A stretch of 46,616 bases of DNA from Synergistaceae bacterium (GCA_009783355.1 WRHH01000018.1:1-46616); one strand, 5' to 3'; shown: positions 1-8,263, counted from the first letter of the stretch. Notes: a model not told the origin generated them from the sequence alone. Numbers and translations are program-made.

Positions 1-133
1 CTTCACTCGTTGGGTTTCCGTTTTTATTTCGATATGCACGGAGTGTGTAATACACGTAAACAGCGCCGTTTGCAGCTTTCTTATAAGTTATTCTTTTATC
101 TGGCATTGGGACAGATGCATATTTCAGCGACAT
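1..133 (-). CDS. Transposase N-terminus (partial, runs off the left edge)
   Basis: The minus strand carries an open frame starting at ATG 133-131 and running off the window start; the first 44 codons begin MSLKYASVPMPDKRITYKK and continue with a VYYTLRAYRNKNG segment. This resembles the N-terminus of IS4/IS1634-type DDE transposases, judged from memory of the family only. A strong ribosome binding site (AAAGGAGGAG) ends a few bases before the ATG at about 138-149. The catalytic domain lies outside the window, so neither intactness nor the family can be confirmed. It sits directly downstream of xseA, where xseB is often found. Confidence 0.5.
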   Translation of the reverse strand, partial: MSLKYASVPMPDKRITYKKAANGAVYVYYTLRAYRNKNGNPTSE

Positions 134-436
134 ACTTACTCCTCCTTTCGAGTATACTATAATTATAATATACATGTCAGAGGATGTCAACGTTATAGAT
201 TTCCTAAAATTGCTGTAATAATAAGGTGCGATTTACTGTATACTATAAATATCGACAGAATTCAGGATATAAATTATAATTAATAATAATAATATATTAT
301 TAATCTTTATTTTGTAATTAAATTACTTATTTTTTCGTGTATTTGGTTTTTTTGAAATTGCGTTTTATATTTAAATGCAGACGCGGCGGTTCCTTGAAAC
401 CGCTGTTTTTTGAATTGGAATTATAATGGGGGTTTT
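134..436. other. AT-rich intergenic region left of xseA
   Basis: About 300 bases without a convincing gene. It contains the ribosome binding site of the transposase (around 138-149) and a very AT-rich stretch (about 230-360). It is probably the left end of an insertion element plus the transcription-end region of the xseA operon. No clear terminal inverted repeat was found. A short xseB gene, which might be expected after xseA, is not seen here. Confidence 0.5.
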
Positions 437-1771
437 TTAGATTGGTATTGCCGATGTTATTTTGGCTTCTGCGCGGCCGTCGGTAAAGTTTATGTCTACT
501 GCGTCGCCTGCTGTTACCTGTTGTATTGAGAGCAAGCGCGCGCCGTTTGATTCGCAGGTAACGAAACCTCTTGCTAGGACTGAGAGCGGTGATAGCGCGT
601 CGAGCGCTGCAGCGCGGCGCGCCATAGCTTCTCTTTCTGCCGAAAGAGGCGCTTCTATGCCGTTAATCAGCCTTAGCCTTGCATTTTTGAGGTATGAATC
701 GGCTTTTTTGATATTGGATTCTATTTTGAACTGCAACTTCCGTTCAAAACTGTCAACTGAATTGTTTGCACGCTCAATACGGGTCGTCAATGCTTTTTTC
801 ATTCTGAACAGGAGCGCGTCAAGCGCGTTCGATACAGCGCGGGAATCCGGGAAAAGGCGTTCTGCGGCGGCTGAAGGGGTTGGGGCGGCGTAATCGGCGG
901 CAAGATCGCAAAGCGTCGTATCCTGCTGATGTCCAAGGCCTGTGATGACAGGTATCGGGCACGAACGAACCGCGCGCGCGACATCGGCGTCGTCGAATGG
1001 AAGCAAATCCTCACGTCCGCCTCCGCCTCGCACAAGCATTATGCACTCAGCGCGCGGGACGAACGCCGCTCTTCTAAGAGCTTCTATTATCTCGCCCGGA
1101 GCTGTTACGCCCTGAACCTGCGTGGGAATTACTACTATTTCACAAGCTTTCCAACGTGTCGACGCGACTTTTAGAACGTCCTGCACCGCCGCCCCGGTTT
1201 GAGACGTCACAACCGCGACGCGCTCCGGGTATTCGGGCAGCGGGCGTTTGAGTTCGGGAGAAAATAGCCCTTCGGCTTCAAGTTTAAGCTTTACTTCCTG
1301 ACGCGCCCGTTCCATTGCGCCCTCTCCCACCGGGATAAGGTGCCGCGCATAAAACTGGTATGTACCGCGCGCCTGGTATACGTCAACCTTTCCTTCCGCT
1401 ATTACCTTGTCGCCGTCGCGCGGCCAGCTTGGGACGTAGCCGGAATGCTGTTTGAAGAGCGCGCAGGTTATTCTGCTTTTTTCGCCCATGAGAGCAAAGT
1501 AATAATGACCGCTTGTATGTAGTTTGGCCTCTCTTATCTCTCCCTTTATTATTACCGACTTTAAAAGTTCGTCCGAGGCAAACATATTTTGAATTCTTTC
1601 CGTCAGCTGGTCAACTTCCATGGGTAGATTACGCGCGCTTCGATGTTGGGTTACTGCAGGCTTTGCTTCAATATCAGGAATATCCTGCGGGGCTTGCGCT
1701 CCCGACGCTTCGTTATCAGCGTCAAAAAACAAAGGCAACGCCGATATGTTACGAATTTTACGCATGACCAT
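437..1771 (-). CDS. xseA: Exodeoxyribonuclease VII large subunit
   Basis: Large subunit of exonuclease VII, which degrades single-stranded DNA from both ends. The 444-residue product has an N-terminal OB-fold nucleic acid binding part (about 45-150) with the family pattern SGHYYFALMGEKSRITCALF, a central catalytic domain with the glycine-rich segment RGGGGREDLLPFDD, the histidine segment ITGLGHQQDTT and the TPSAAAE motif, a long helical region, and the C-terminal LSPLSVLARGF signature. The first 45 residues are a variable extension. The start ATG lies shortly after the nusB stop and follows a GGAGAAGAG-like binding site, so it is the last gene of the nusB operon. No xseB (small subunit) is visible downstream, where a transposase begins instead; the subunit may be encoded elsewhere. 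Confidence 0.95.
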   Translation of the reverse strand: MVMRKIRNISALPLFFDADNEASGAQAPQDIPDIEAKPAVTQHRSARNLPMEVDQLTERIQNMFASDELLKSVIIKGEIREAKLHTSGHYYFALMGEKSRITCALFKQHSGYVPSWPRDGDKVIAEGKVDVYQARGTYQFYARHLIPVGEGAMERARQEVKLKLEAEGLFSPELKRPLPEYPERVAVVTSQTGAAVQDVLKVASTRWKACEIVVIPTQVQGVTAPGEIIEALRRAAFVPRAECIMLVRGGGGREDLLPFDDADVARAVRSCPIPVITGLGHQQDTTLCDLAADYAAPTPSAAAERLFPDSRAVSNALDALLFRMKKALTTRIERANNSVDSFERKLQFKIESNIKKADSYLKNARLRLINGIEAPLSAEREAMARRAAALDALSPLSVLARGFVTCESNGARLLSIQQVTAGDAVDINFTDGRAEAKITSAIPI

Positions 1772-1773
1772 AT

Positions 1774-2352
1774 TTAAGTCTCTTCTCCGCTGTCCGCTTC
1801 GTCCGTTTCCGTTTTAAAATCATCATCCACAAACAACGCGTCAGGTTTTGCATTCACTGCTCCGATAGCGCGGACAATTCTGCCCAAAACTCCATTAACA
1901 AAACGCGCCGACTCGTCCGAGCCAAATAATCTGGCAAGATTCACCGCTTCCGATATAGCGACAGGGATATCTACATGGCGCCCGACAACGCCTTCATAAA
2001 GCGCAAGGAAAACCGCAGACCTGTCTATTATTCCCATTCTCTCAGGCCGCCAACCGGTCATGTTCATTCTTATAAGCCCGTCTATTTCAAATCGGTTATT
2101 AACTATTCCGCTTATAAGCTCTCTTGCGTAATCAAGCGTATATTCATCGCTCTCAAATATTTTTTCAAGTTCATCTCTCTCAAGTATCTTTTCAAGTTCA
2201 TCGTTCTCAAGCTTTTGCTCAAGTAGAATAACTTCAAAAGTTTCCATTGCTTTGTCAGGATCTTCAATCTTTCTTACATCAAACAAATAACACATTTGCA
2301 GCGCAATTTCCCTAGCGCGGCGCCGATTTTGTATTTCATTAATTTTTGCCAA
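1774..2352 (-). CDS. nusB: Transcription antitermination factor NusB
   Basis: NusB binds boxA RNA with NusE (ribosomal protein S10) in rRNA antitermination. The start chosen is TTG at 2352, giving 192 residues beginning (M)AKINEIQNRRRAREIAL, because GGAGG lies just upstream and the RRRAREIALQ segment is the usual NusB N-terminus. The C-terminal half has the family pattern around IIDRSAVFLALYEG, VAISEAVNLARLFGSDESARFVNGVLGRI. An insert around residues 58-80 carries near-identical nine-residue repeats (ENDELEKIL, ERDELEKIF), arising from a 27-bp tandem repeat in the DNA. The C-terminus has an acidic tail. The gene overlaps the end of the upstream membrane protein gene by about 14 bases and is followed 2 bases later by xseA. 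Confidence 0.93.
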   Translation of the reverse strand: MAKINEIQNRRRAREIALQMCYLFDVRKIEDPDKAMETFEVILLEQKLENDELEKILERDELEKIFESDEYTLDYARELISGIVNNRFEIDGLIRMNMTGWRPERMGIIDRSAVFLALYEGVVGRHVDIPVAISEAVNLARLFGSDESARFVNGVLGRIVRAIGAVNAKPDALFVDDDFKTETDEADSGEET

Positions 2353-2803
2353 TCGAAGACCTCCAAGGCGATAAACGTAAAAACATAGTGAACTTTGAGC
2401 CGAACCAACCAACCGACCCCCAAAACGATAACCAAAAAAGTCCGGAAAGCCCGATAAAAACAAAGAGCGCAGCAAGCGCGGTCAATGAACAATAAAACCA
2501 TGGAGAACGCATAGATGAGGTAATCTTGTGTACAAAATTAATATCCGGCTCTCCATCAAACGCATATATGAAAGCGGTTTTTATGCCAATTGCATCCATT
2601 AAGTCGCTTATTATCTTCTCCGCTTCGTCATCTTTTCTATTTAGCACTATCAAAGCTTTATCCCTTTTGCTTTGAATATAGAACGAGCGGCATGATATGG
2701 ATTTCAGGTTATGCCGTTCCAGATATTCCTCAACAAAACGACATACTCCCTCACTCCATATATTCAAGACGCCAAGCGGGCTTTTTTTAAAAAGAAAATA
2801 CAT
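2339..2803 (-). CDS. Small membrane protein between asp23 and nusB
   Basis: A 154-residue protein not recognised as a named family. Residues 1-100 are soluble and mixed alpha/beta in look (FVEEYLERHNLKSISCRSF). Residues 105-140 form one or two hydrophobic segments (SLTALAALFVFIGLSGLFWL), followed by a basic end. The gene starts 4 bases after the Asp23-family gene and its end overlaps the nusB start, so it is cotranscribed with both. In Firmicutes the Asp23 protein is held at the membrane by a small two-helix anchor (AmaP) encoded nearby. By position and topology this protein could play that part, but this is inference and no sequence match to AmaP is claimed. Confidence 0.7.
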   Translation of the reverse strand: MYFLFKKSPLGVLNIWSEGVCRFVEEYLERHNLKSISCRSFYIQSKRDKALIVLNRKDDEAEKIISDLMDAIGIKTAFIYAFDGEPDINFVHKITSSMRSPWFYCSLTALAALFVFIGLSGLFWLSFWGSVGWFGSKFTMFLRLSPWRSSIGKN

Positions 2804-2807
2804 TTTA

Positions 2808-3224
2808 CTAATCTGTGAAGGTTGAACCTGAACTCACGCTTTGTTCAGCCTCTTCTGTCTTTTCAGATGCTTTTTCAAGTTTATCAGCGAAGTGAATTCC
2901 CTGAACATTCACATTTACAGCTTTAACGCTGTATCCTGTAAACGCTTCAAGTTTTTCCTTTATCTTTTCCTGAACGTCCCACGCAACGTCAGGAATACGC
3001 AGCCCATATTGCACTGAAATATATGTATCAATCGATATTGCCGGCACTTTTCCGTCATCAACAGTGATTCTCAACCCGTCTCCAATTTTCTTTCCGATTC
3101 CAAGTTTAGAAGCTATGCTCGTTCCGCCCAGTATTATTCCGGGTATTGTAGCTACAGTCTTGCGAGTAAGCTCTACAATGACGTCTTCAGAAATATGAAT
3201 CGTACCTTCGCCTTTTTCCATCAA
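2808..3224 (-). CDS. Asp23/Gls24 family envelope stress response protein
   Basis: A 138-residue Asp23/Gls24-family protein. The family signature is visible along the chain: GTIHISEDVIVELTRKT, then the glycine-rich TIPGIILGG region, then the strand pair with YISVQYGLRIPDVAWDVQEK and the VKAVNVNVQGIHF end. The C-terminal 25 residues are a polar, acidic tail. Family members form cytoplasmic or membrane-tethered assemblies linked to cell-envelope stress, but the biochemical activity is not settled. Its start overlaps the stop of the upstream zinc-ribbon gene by four bases, and a membrane protein gene and nusB follow, an order (asp23 - small membrane protein - nusB) common in Gram-positive bacteria as well. 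Confidence 0.92.
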   Translation of the reverse strand: MMEKGEGTIHISEDVIVELTRKTVATIPGIILGGTSIASKLGIGKKIGDGLRITVDDGKVPAISIDTYISVQYGLRIPDVAWDVQEKIKEKLEAFTGYSVKAVNVNVQGIHFADKLEKASEKTEEAEQSVSSGSTFTD

Positions 3225-3664
3225 GAATCCATCTCCTCTTGATTATCATCGTTAATAAAAGCAAAATCTATTGAAAACCTATTTCCACAATCCGGACATT
3301 CAAGCATCCCGTCCTCTTCTTTATCATTTTCCTGTTCGTAATAAAAAACCGACTCGCATGAAGGGCATGTTACGGAAACATAACTTGCCGCATACTTCTC
3401 ATCTTCGTCTTCATCCTCATCCTTTGCATACTCGTCAAAAAGGTCCTCAAGTACCAGAATATCCTCTCCAAGCGCCGTGCATTCCTCTTCGAGCTCATCA
3501 TAAAGGTTACGAAGAGATTCTATTTGCTCGTTCTGTTCCTCAATCTGCGCGGCCAACGCATCCAGAGTCTCTGCGACAGCCCCGTAAACCTTTGCGTCCT
3601 TGCCCTCAATTTCAAGCCCTGAAAGCAACCCTTTCAACCACGCTATTTTCTCTTTTGCGCTCAT
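3221..3664 (-). CDS. Coiled-coil zinc-ribbon protein (CD1247-like)
   Basis: A 147-residue acidic protein. Residues 1-40 (AKEKIAWLKGLLSGLEIEGKD) match the start of the CD1247-type domain found in Clostridia. Residues 40-80 form a coiled coil rich in Glu and Leu, followed by a run of Asp/Glu, and then a two-pair zinc ribbon with CPSCESVF and, after a gap, CPDCGNRF. Such proteins are found next to efp and asp23 genes in several phyla, and their function is unknown. The gene lies between efp and the Asp23-family gene, overlapping the latter by four bases, so all are in one transcription unit. Confidence 0.8.
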   Translation of the reverse strand: MSAKEKIAWLKGLLSGLEIEGKDAKVYGAVAETLDALAAQIEEQNEQIESLRNLYDELEEECTALGEDILVLEDLFDEYAKDEDEDEDEKYAASYVSVTCPSCESVFYYEQENDKEEDGMLECPDCGNRFSIDFAFINDDNQEEMDS

Positions 3665-3690
3665 GCCAAACTTTCCCTTCCTGCTTTATT

Positions 3691-4266
3691 TTATTTCGCT
3701 CTTTCCAGATATAACCCTGATCGTGTATCAATAACAACTTTTTCTCCCGTTTCAACAAAGACCGGAACCGTCACCACAATACCTGTAGAGAGAGTTGCAG
3801 GCTTTCCGCCTCCGGTCACCGTGTCGCCTTTAAAGCTTGGAGACGTATCGGTAACTTTTAATATGACGCTTTTCGGAAGCTCTATTCCCATAATACGCCC
3901 CTCGTAGAACTCTATCATTACTTCAAGGTCGTCAACGAGATAATTAACTGCATTGCCAAGCGTTTCCTTTGTTATCGTCATTTGGTCATAAGTCGCGTGA
4001 TCCATAAAGACATAGTCGCTTCCGTCCATATAGCTGAACTGAGCAGGCCTTTCTTCATATATGACGCGCTCAAATTTTTCACCCGGCCGAAAAGAATTCT
4101 CGACTATGGAACCGCTGTCGACGTTGCGCAGTTTTGTCCTCACCACTGCGCCTCCGCGCCCCATTTTATGATGGTCATAATCAACGATTTCCCATATACC
4201 ATCCTGCCACTTGAATTTCAACCCCACATAAAAATCCGACGTATCCGCTATCTGACTACCCATCAT
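3691..4266 (-). CDS. efp: Translation elongation factor P with Arg at the modification site
   Basis: EF-P relieves ribosomes stalled at proline runs. The three expected domains are present: an N-terminal KOW-like domain, an OB domain, and a C-terminal OB domain with SFKGDTVTGGGKPATLSTG and the closing VVIDTRSGLYLERAK. The start chosen is ATG 4266, 7 bases after AGG; the next ATG (4263) and an upstream GTG are also possible. The loop that in E. coli carries the lysylated Lys34 (KPGKG) reads HKMGRGGA here, so the tip residue is Arg. Arg is also the tip residue in EF-Ps rhamnosylated by EarP, but the flanking residues differ and no EarP or EpmA gene is in this window. Encoded just upstream of the zinc-ribbon/asp23/nusB genes. 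Confidence 0.95.
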   Translation of the reverse strand: MMGSQIADTSDFYVGLKFKWQDGIWEIVDYDHHKMGRGGAVVRTKLRNVDSGSIVENSFRPGEKFERVIYEERPAQFSYMDGSDYVFMDHATYDQMTITKETLGNAVNYLVDDLEVMIEFYEGRIMGIELPKSVILKVTDTSPSFKGDTVTGGGKPATLSTGIVVTVPVFVETGEKVVIDTRSGLYLERAK

Positions 4267-4375
4267 CCACACACCTATTCTATAAACTAAAGTTACAAGA
4301 TATCAGCGGGGAAAAACCTTAACTGATTTTCTTGCATCATTTTTCTTGTAACTTGTAAATTGCAACTCGGCCGCT

Positions 4376-4648
4376 CCCGGTCGTCCTGACCTCCGCGGCT
4401 CTTGGTCGTCCTGACCTCCGGCCGCTCCCGGTCGTCCTGACCTCCGCGGCACTTGGTCGTCCTGACCTTTGCGGCACTTGGTCGTCCTGACCTTTGCGGC
4501 ACTTGGTCGTCCTGACCTTTGCGGCACTTGGTCGTCCTGACCTTTGCGGCACTTGGTCGTCCTGACCTTTGCGGCACTCGGTCATCCTGACCTTCACGGC
4601 ACTTGGTCATCCTGACCTTCGCGGCACTTGGTCGTCCTGACCTTCGTA
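4376..4648. repeat. Tandem array of eleven 25-bp repeats
   Basis: The CTGACC core recurs at 4386, 4411, 4436, 4461, 4486, 4511, 4536, 4561, 4586, 4611 and 4636, exactly 25 bp apart each time. The consensus core is GGTCGTCCTGACCTTTGCGG followed by CACTT. The five or so middle units are essentially identical and the outer units diverge (CTCCGCGG and CTTCGCGG versions), the usual picture of an array that grows and shrinks in the middle. Each unit holds a small GGTC...GACC inverted repeat. Because 25 is not a multiple of 3, all reading frames through the array stay open and repeat every 75 bp, so the open frames here are not taken as genes. The array lies in the gap between the DUF721 gene and efp. 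Confidence 0.95.
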
Positions 4649-4654
4649 CTTTAA

Positions 4655-4990
4655 TTATATCACTTTTACCCGAACCCCTATTATTTCTATTTGCCAAAGT
4701 TGCAGAAGCTTGCCTGATATTATACCGCTCATCATTTTTACGCGCTGTGCGGCAGCTGGCGACGCAGCTTCAACCAAAAGATAAACGTCATCCCCGGGAG
4801 GTTCATATTCAAACATAACGGGAGATGAACGGGCTGCAAGCGCAGAGTCCACCACATCAGCCCAGCGTTCCTTTATTTCTGCAATTTTAATATGAAGCGC
4901 AAGCTTATAAGGAAGCGCGCCTCCAAGCACTTCGCCAACGGTGCGAAGCTTACCTCTATCAGATGACTTATTTACATTTGACATCGCCAT
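4655..4990 (-). CDS. DUF721 (DciA-like) protein
   Basis: A 111-residue protein whose layout matches the DUF721/DciA family: an N-terminal helix pair (RTVGEVLGGALPYKLALHI), the family tryptophan segment EIKERWADVVDSALAARSSPV, a strand with VYLLVEAASPAAAQ, and a final helix-strand ending in VRVKVI. DciA proteins help load the replicative helicase DnaB in bacteria lacking DnaC/DnaI; whether this one does so is inferred from the family. The start chosen is ATG 4990, preceded by TTGAGG; an in-frame extension upstream would run through a palindrome and lacks a binding site. It follows the lipase-like gene on the same strand and precedes the 25-bp repeat array. Confidence 0.65.
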   Translation of the reverse strand: MAMSNVNKSSDRGKLRTVGEVLGGALPYKLALHIKIAEIKERWADVVDSALAARSSPVMFEYEPPGDDVYLLVEAASPAAAQRVKMMSGIISGKLLQLWQIEIIGVRVKVI

Positions 4991-5015
4991 AATAACCTCA
5001 AGGGTAATTAGGAAT

Positions 5016-5059
5016 GAGGAGTTAGTAGTTAACTCCACACTTCTAACTCCTAACTCCTC
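5016..5059. repeat. Long hairpin at the lipase gene end
   Basis: A 16-bp inverted repeat with one mismatch (5016-5031 and 5044-5059; arms of the GAGGAGTTAG type) around a 12-base loop. It covers the stop codon of the lipase-like gene and the stretch before the DUF721 gene. The arms themselves consist of repeated AGTTAGG-like words. There is no T-run on either side, so an ordinary terminator is not supported; it may be a dispersed palindromic repeat or an mRNA-stabilising hairpin. Confidence 0.6.
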
Positions 5060-6201
5060 GCTGCTTTTCCGTCGTCTTCTTCATAAAGCGCCATCGACAA
5101 AGTGCTCAGGAAATGCCAGAAAACTTTATCGTTCACTAATTTTTTCAGATGGGGAAAAATATTTAACTTATCCTTCTGGTTTTCTTTTTCTAATAACTCT
5201 TTTATGATTTCATCTTCAATTTGCGTTCCGGAACTCGTATCAAAGTACACTTGAAGCTTTCCCTGTCCTTTGTCCAGAACAAGCATATCGCTGCCTATTT
5301 GGTTCTCGCCCTTTTTTCGTCCGTGCAGGTTAAATACAAAATCATCCTCCATGCCAACGGAAGTCACGTTTACCTGTTTCAGCCTCGCTTCCGGCGTCCG
5401 TGTAGTCTTTATCGCGAGATACCCTGTTCCGGTGGAAATTTGGAGTTTGTCAAAAACTCCTCCCATTTGCGGCGCGTTATACGTGACTGTACGTATGTTT
5501 TCCCCCAAAGGCTCAGTGGGCGCCTTTTGAAAACGGGATGGGGTAAATTTACCGTTAATATCAAACGCGTTAAGGTACACTGCAGCCGCAAGAGTGCTCG
5601 CCAGCGCGCCTCCCAGAGAATGCCCGATTAAAACAATGTTTCCGGCTTTTAAATCCGGGATATGCCGCATTGCCGTCAGATAGTAATTATAGGCTTTTTG
5701 AAGCCATGGAACAAAACTATTGGTGAGTATCCCCAGGTCGGCAGTCAGAAAATCCGCCCATACATCCACAGAACCGTCAAAAGAGAGATAATAGGTTCCA
5801 TCTTTAGAATATACGTTGCCCTCGACGGAATAGTCGGATTTGTTGAAGTATCCGCCTTTCCATTCGCATTCCTTCAGGAACGCTTTCATTGGATCAACGC
5901 TTTCTTTGACAGGAGTGACATTTTCTTCAAATTCGTAGAAGAATGACGCAAACGACGCTTCATACCAATAGTCTTTGTTCTTTACGTTCGCTTCGTAGGA
6001 CGCAAACATCGCCTCATGTTGCTTTAACAGGCTCAGATCCTTCTCGCTCGGCGGCATGAATGAAGCTGCTTTTTTCCAATTATCCTGCTTCTTTAACAAT
6101 CTTTGATACTCTTCATACGCCGCTTTCAGTTTTGCTGTCCTTATATACGAATCATCGACCACTTGCAACAGTTCTTGTGCAGATTTATTAGTTATACTCA
6201 T
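5050..6201 (-). CDS. Lipase class 3-like alpha/beta hydrolase
   Basis: A 383-residue cytoplasmic-looking protein (no signal peptide). The nucleophile elbow is IVLIGHSLGGALASTLAAAV around residues 190-210, with the catalytic Ser in GHSLGG. Upstream, YYLSFDGSVDVWADFLTADL matches the region before the elbow in Mbeg1-like/lipase-3 hydrolases. The downstream TVTYNAPQMGGVFD segment fits the strand before the catalytic Asp. The Asp and His cannot be assigned with certainty by eye. The start chosen is ATG 6201 (MSITNKSAQELL) because GGAGGAAACG precedes it. Likely an esterase or phospholipase acting inside the cell; substrate unknown. It lies downstream of mnmG on the same strand. Confidence 0.7.
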   Translation of the reverse strand: MSITNKSAQELLQVVDDSYIRTAKLKAAYEEYQRLLKKQDNWKKAASFMPPSEKDLSLLKQHEAMFASYEANVKNKDYWYEASFASFFYEFEENVTPVKESVDPMKAFLKECEWKGGYFNKSDYSVEGNVYSKDGTYYLSFDGSVDVWADFLTADLGILTNSFVPWLQKAYNYYLTAMRHIPDLKAGNIVLIGHSLGGALASTLAAAVYLNAFDINGKFTPSRFQKAPTEPLGENIRTVTYNAPQMGGVFDKLQISTGTGYLAIKTTRTPEARLKQVNVTSVGMEDDFVFNLHGRKKGENQIGSDMLVLDKGQGKLQVYFDTSSGTQIEDEIIKELLEKENQKDKLNIFPHLKKLVNDKVFWHFLSTLSMALYEEDDGKAARS

Positions 6202-6257
6202 CGTTTCCTCCAAATTTAAATTAAATTAACGCGCGGCTCTACGCGAATTGGCTCTGC

Positions 6258-8180
6258 TCATTTTACCGCCCGCCTTCTCTTTGCGTCAATCGCAACCGCA
6301 AGAAGCTGTATATCCGCAGGGGTGACTCCCGATATTCTCGTCGCCTGTCCAAGCGTTTCAGGGCGAAATCTCTTGAGTTTCTGCCTGCTTTCTGAAAGAA
6401 GCGGAATCGTTTCAAGTTCCAGATAAAGCCCGTCAGGGATGATTATCTTATCGACATTATCAAGCCTCGCGGCCATGCGTTCCTGTCTTTCGATATAGCC
6501 CGAATAGCGTATCTCGGCTTCGACAAAGAGCGCCGATTCGCGCGAAAGTTCCTTCCCCGCGTCAGGCGGGTATAACTCGCAAAGTCCATTGTAAGTCATT
6601 CCCTGACGCCTGAGCAAATCGGCAAGTAAGGCGGCTTCGCGCGCGGCAGGCGCGCCGCTTGACGCAAGGAATGAATTAAGCGCGTCGGAAGGGTTTACTC
6701 TGGTCGTCTTGAGACGTTCAATTTCGTTATCCTCAGCCGCAAATTTGGACTGTAGAAACGAATAACGTTCCTCGTCAAGCAGGCCCGCTTTGCGCGCCTT
6801 TGCAGCAAGCCGTCGAGCCGCATTGTCATGTCTAAGCAGCAGCCTATGTTCACAACGGCTTGTAAACATTCTATATGGTTCATCCGTCCCTTTTGTCACA
6901 AGGTCGTCCACAAGAACTCCAAGATAAGCCTCTTTGCGCGAAAGAATTATCTGCTCGTCATCCCTTGACAACGCCATAAGCGCGGCGTTCGCTCCGGCAA
7001 GAAGCCCTTGCGCCGCCGCCTCCTCGTAGCCGGAAGTGCAGTTTACCTGCCCGGCTGAGAAGAATCCTCGTATAGTTTTAGTTTCAAGAGTCGACTTAAG
7101 CTGTTCGGGCGGTATGACATCGTACTCAATGCCATAACCCGGTCGCAGAATTTCCGCATTTTTGCAGCCCGGCAAAGTGCGAACCATTCTCTCCTGAACA
7201 TCGTAAGGAAGGCTTGTCGAAAAATTCTGCACGTACACTTCGCGGCTGTGCATTGAAATTGGCTCAAAGAATATCGGATGGCTTTCTTTTTCCGGAAACC
7301 TTATTATTTTGTCCTCAATGGACGGGCAGTAACGGGGGCCTTTGCTGCCAAGCCGCCCGGTCGAGAGCGGCGAGCGGTGCAGCTCGCTCTTTATAATGTC
7401 CGCTGTCTCTTTCGTGGTGTGACCGTACCAACACGAATAATTGCTGAACTTCAGCTCACTTCGGAACTCTGAAATTTCATTCGCGTACCCGCTGTCGCAA
7501 AACTCGTTGAAAACGTCGAAGCGTTCGCCGTCCGAATTCTCCTGCGGCTCAAGCTCGCGAGTGTCAATCGTATCTAGTTTTAATCTCGGCGTAGTGTCCG
7601 TCCGCAAACGGGATAATCTTAGCCCTGCGGCTTCAAGCGAGCGGGAAAGATCGCGCGAGCAGTTTTGTCCCATCGGTCCCGATTCCCAGCTCTTGTCTCC
7701 TATGTGCACGCGCCCTTTTAGATATGTCCCGCCGCATAATACTATGGCTTTCGCGTAATACACTGAGTCGAGCCGCGTCCTGACGCCGACTGCGCGCCCG
7801 TTTTGGACGATGAGCGCCGCCGCTTCATCCTGATGAACGTGTAAATTCGCTGCGTTTCTGAGCTTTTTCGTGTAATATTTTGCGTAAACATAGGGGTCGC
7901 ATTGCGCGCGAAGAGCCCTTACCGCAACTCCTTTTGACGTGTTCAGCCAGCGGACAAGCAAAGTTGAAGCGTCGGCTGCGCGCGCCTGTTCACCGCCCAG
8001 CGCGCTAACCTCGCGCACAAGATGACCCTTTGCCGCGCCTCCTATAGAAGGGTTGCAAGGCATAAGCGCGGTATTATCGAGGTATAAATTCAGTTGAAGC
8101 GTGCGAGCTCCGATTCTTGACGCGGCAAGAGCCGCCTCGCAGCCCGCGTGCCCTCCGCCAATGACAATGACATCGTACAT
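6258..8180 (-). CDS. mnmG: tRNA uridine 5-carboxymethylaminomethyl modification enzyme MnmG
   Basis: With MnmE it installs the carboxymethylaminomethyl group on U34 of several tRNAs. The 640-residue protein has the N-terminal FAD-binding motif VIVIGGGHAGCEAALAASRIG, the PCNPSIGGAAKGHLVREVSALGG segment, the second flavin-contact region FFSAGQVNCTSGYEEAAAQGL, the FTSRCEHRLLLRHDNA motif and the C-terminal helical domain that binds MnmE. Its length is normal for the family. The start is supported by AAAGGAG about nine bases upstream and by a good promoter at 8213-8241. MnmE is not in this window. Confidence 0.97.
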   Translation of the reverse strand: MYDVIVIGGGHAGCEAALAASRIGARTLQLNLYLDNTALMPCNPSIGGAAKGHLVREVSALGGEQARAADASTLLVRWLNTSKGVAVRALRAQCDPYVYAKYYTKKLRNAANLHVHQDEAAALIVQNGRAVGVRTRLDSVYYAKAIVLCGGTYLKGRVHIGDKSWESGPMGQNCSRDLSRSLEAAGLRLSRLRTDTTPRLKLDTIDTRELEPQENSDGERFDVFNEFCDSGYANEISEFRSELKFSNYSCWYGHTTKETADIIKSELHRSPLSTGRLGSKGPRYCPSIEDKIIRFPEKESHPIFFEPISMHSREVYVQNFSTSLPYDVQERMVRTLPGCKNAEILRPGYGIEYDVIPPEQLKSTLETKTIRGFFSAGQVNCTSGYEEAAAQGLLAGANAALMALSRDDEQIILSRKEAYLGVLVDDLVTKGTDEPYRMFTSRCEHRLLLRHDNAARRLAAKARKAGLLDEERYSFLQSKFAAEDNEIERLKTTRVNPSDALNSFLASSGAPAAREAALLADLLRRQGMTYNGLCELYPPDAGKELSRESALFVEAEIRYSGYIERQERMAARLDNVDKIIIPDGLYLELETIPLLSESRQKLKRFRPETLGQATRISGVTPADIQLLAVAIDAKRRRAVK

Positions 8181-8212
8181 TTTCGTTTTCTCCTTTGAAT
8201 TTCAACCAATGA

Positions 8213-8241
8213 ATAATACTCCAAGATTTGAATCACGTCAA
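8213..8241 (-). promoter_or_regulatory. Promoter for mnmG
   Basis: Reading the minus strand, TTGACG (8241-8236) is followed after exactly 17 bases by TATTAT (8218-8213), close to the sigma-70 consensus. It lies about 35-60 bp upstream of the mnmG start, giving a short leader. Confidence 0.7.
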
Positions 8242-8263
8242 AAAACAGAGGCGAGGGAAATGC

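Noticed and set aside
4376-4648. CRISPR array
   Set aside because: Units are directly adjacent with no variable spacers between them and no cas genes are present.
4293-4697. Open frames of 74-134 codons reading through the 25-bp repeats on the minus strand
   Set aside because: Their openness follows from the 25-bp period cycling through three frames; the translated text (QDDQVPQRSGRPSAAKVRT) just repeats, and there is no good binding site or family.
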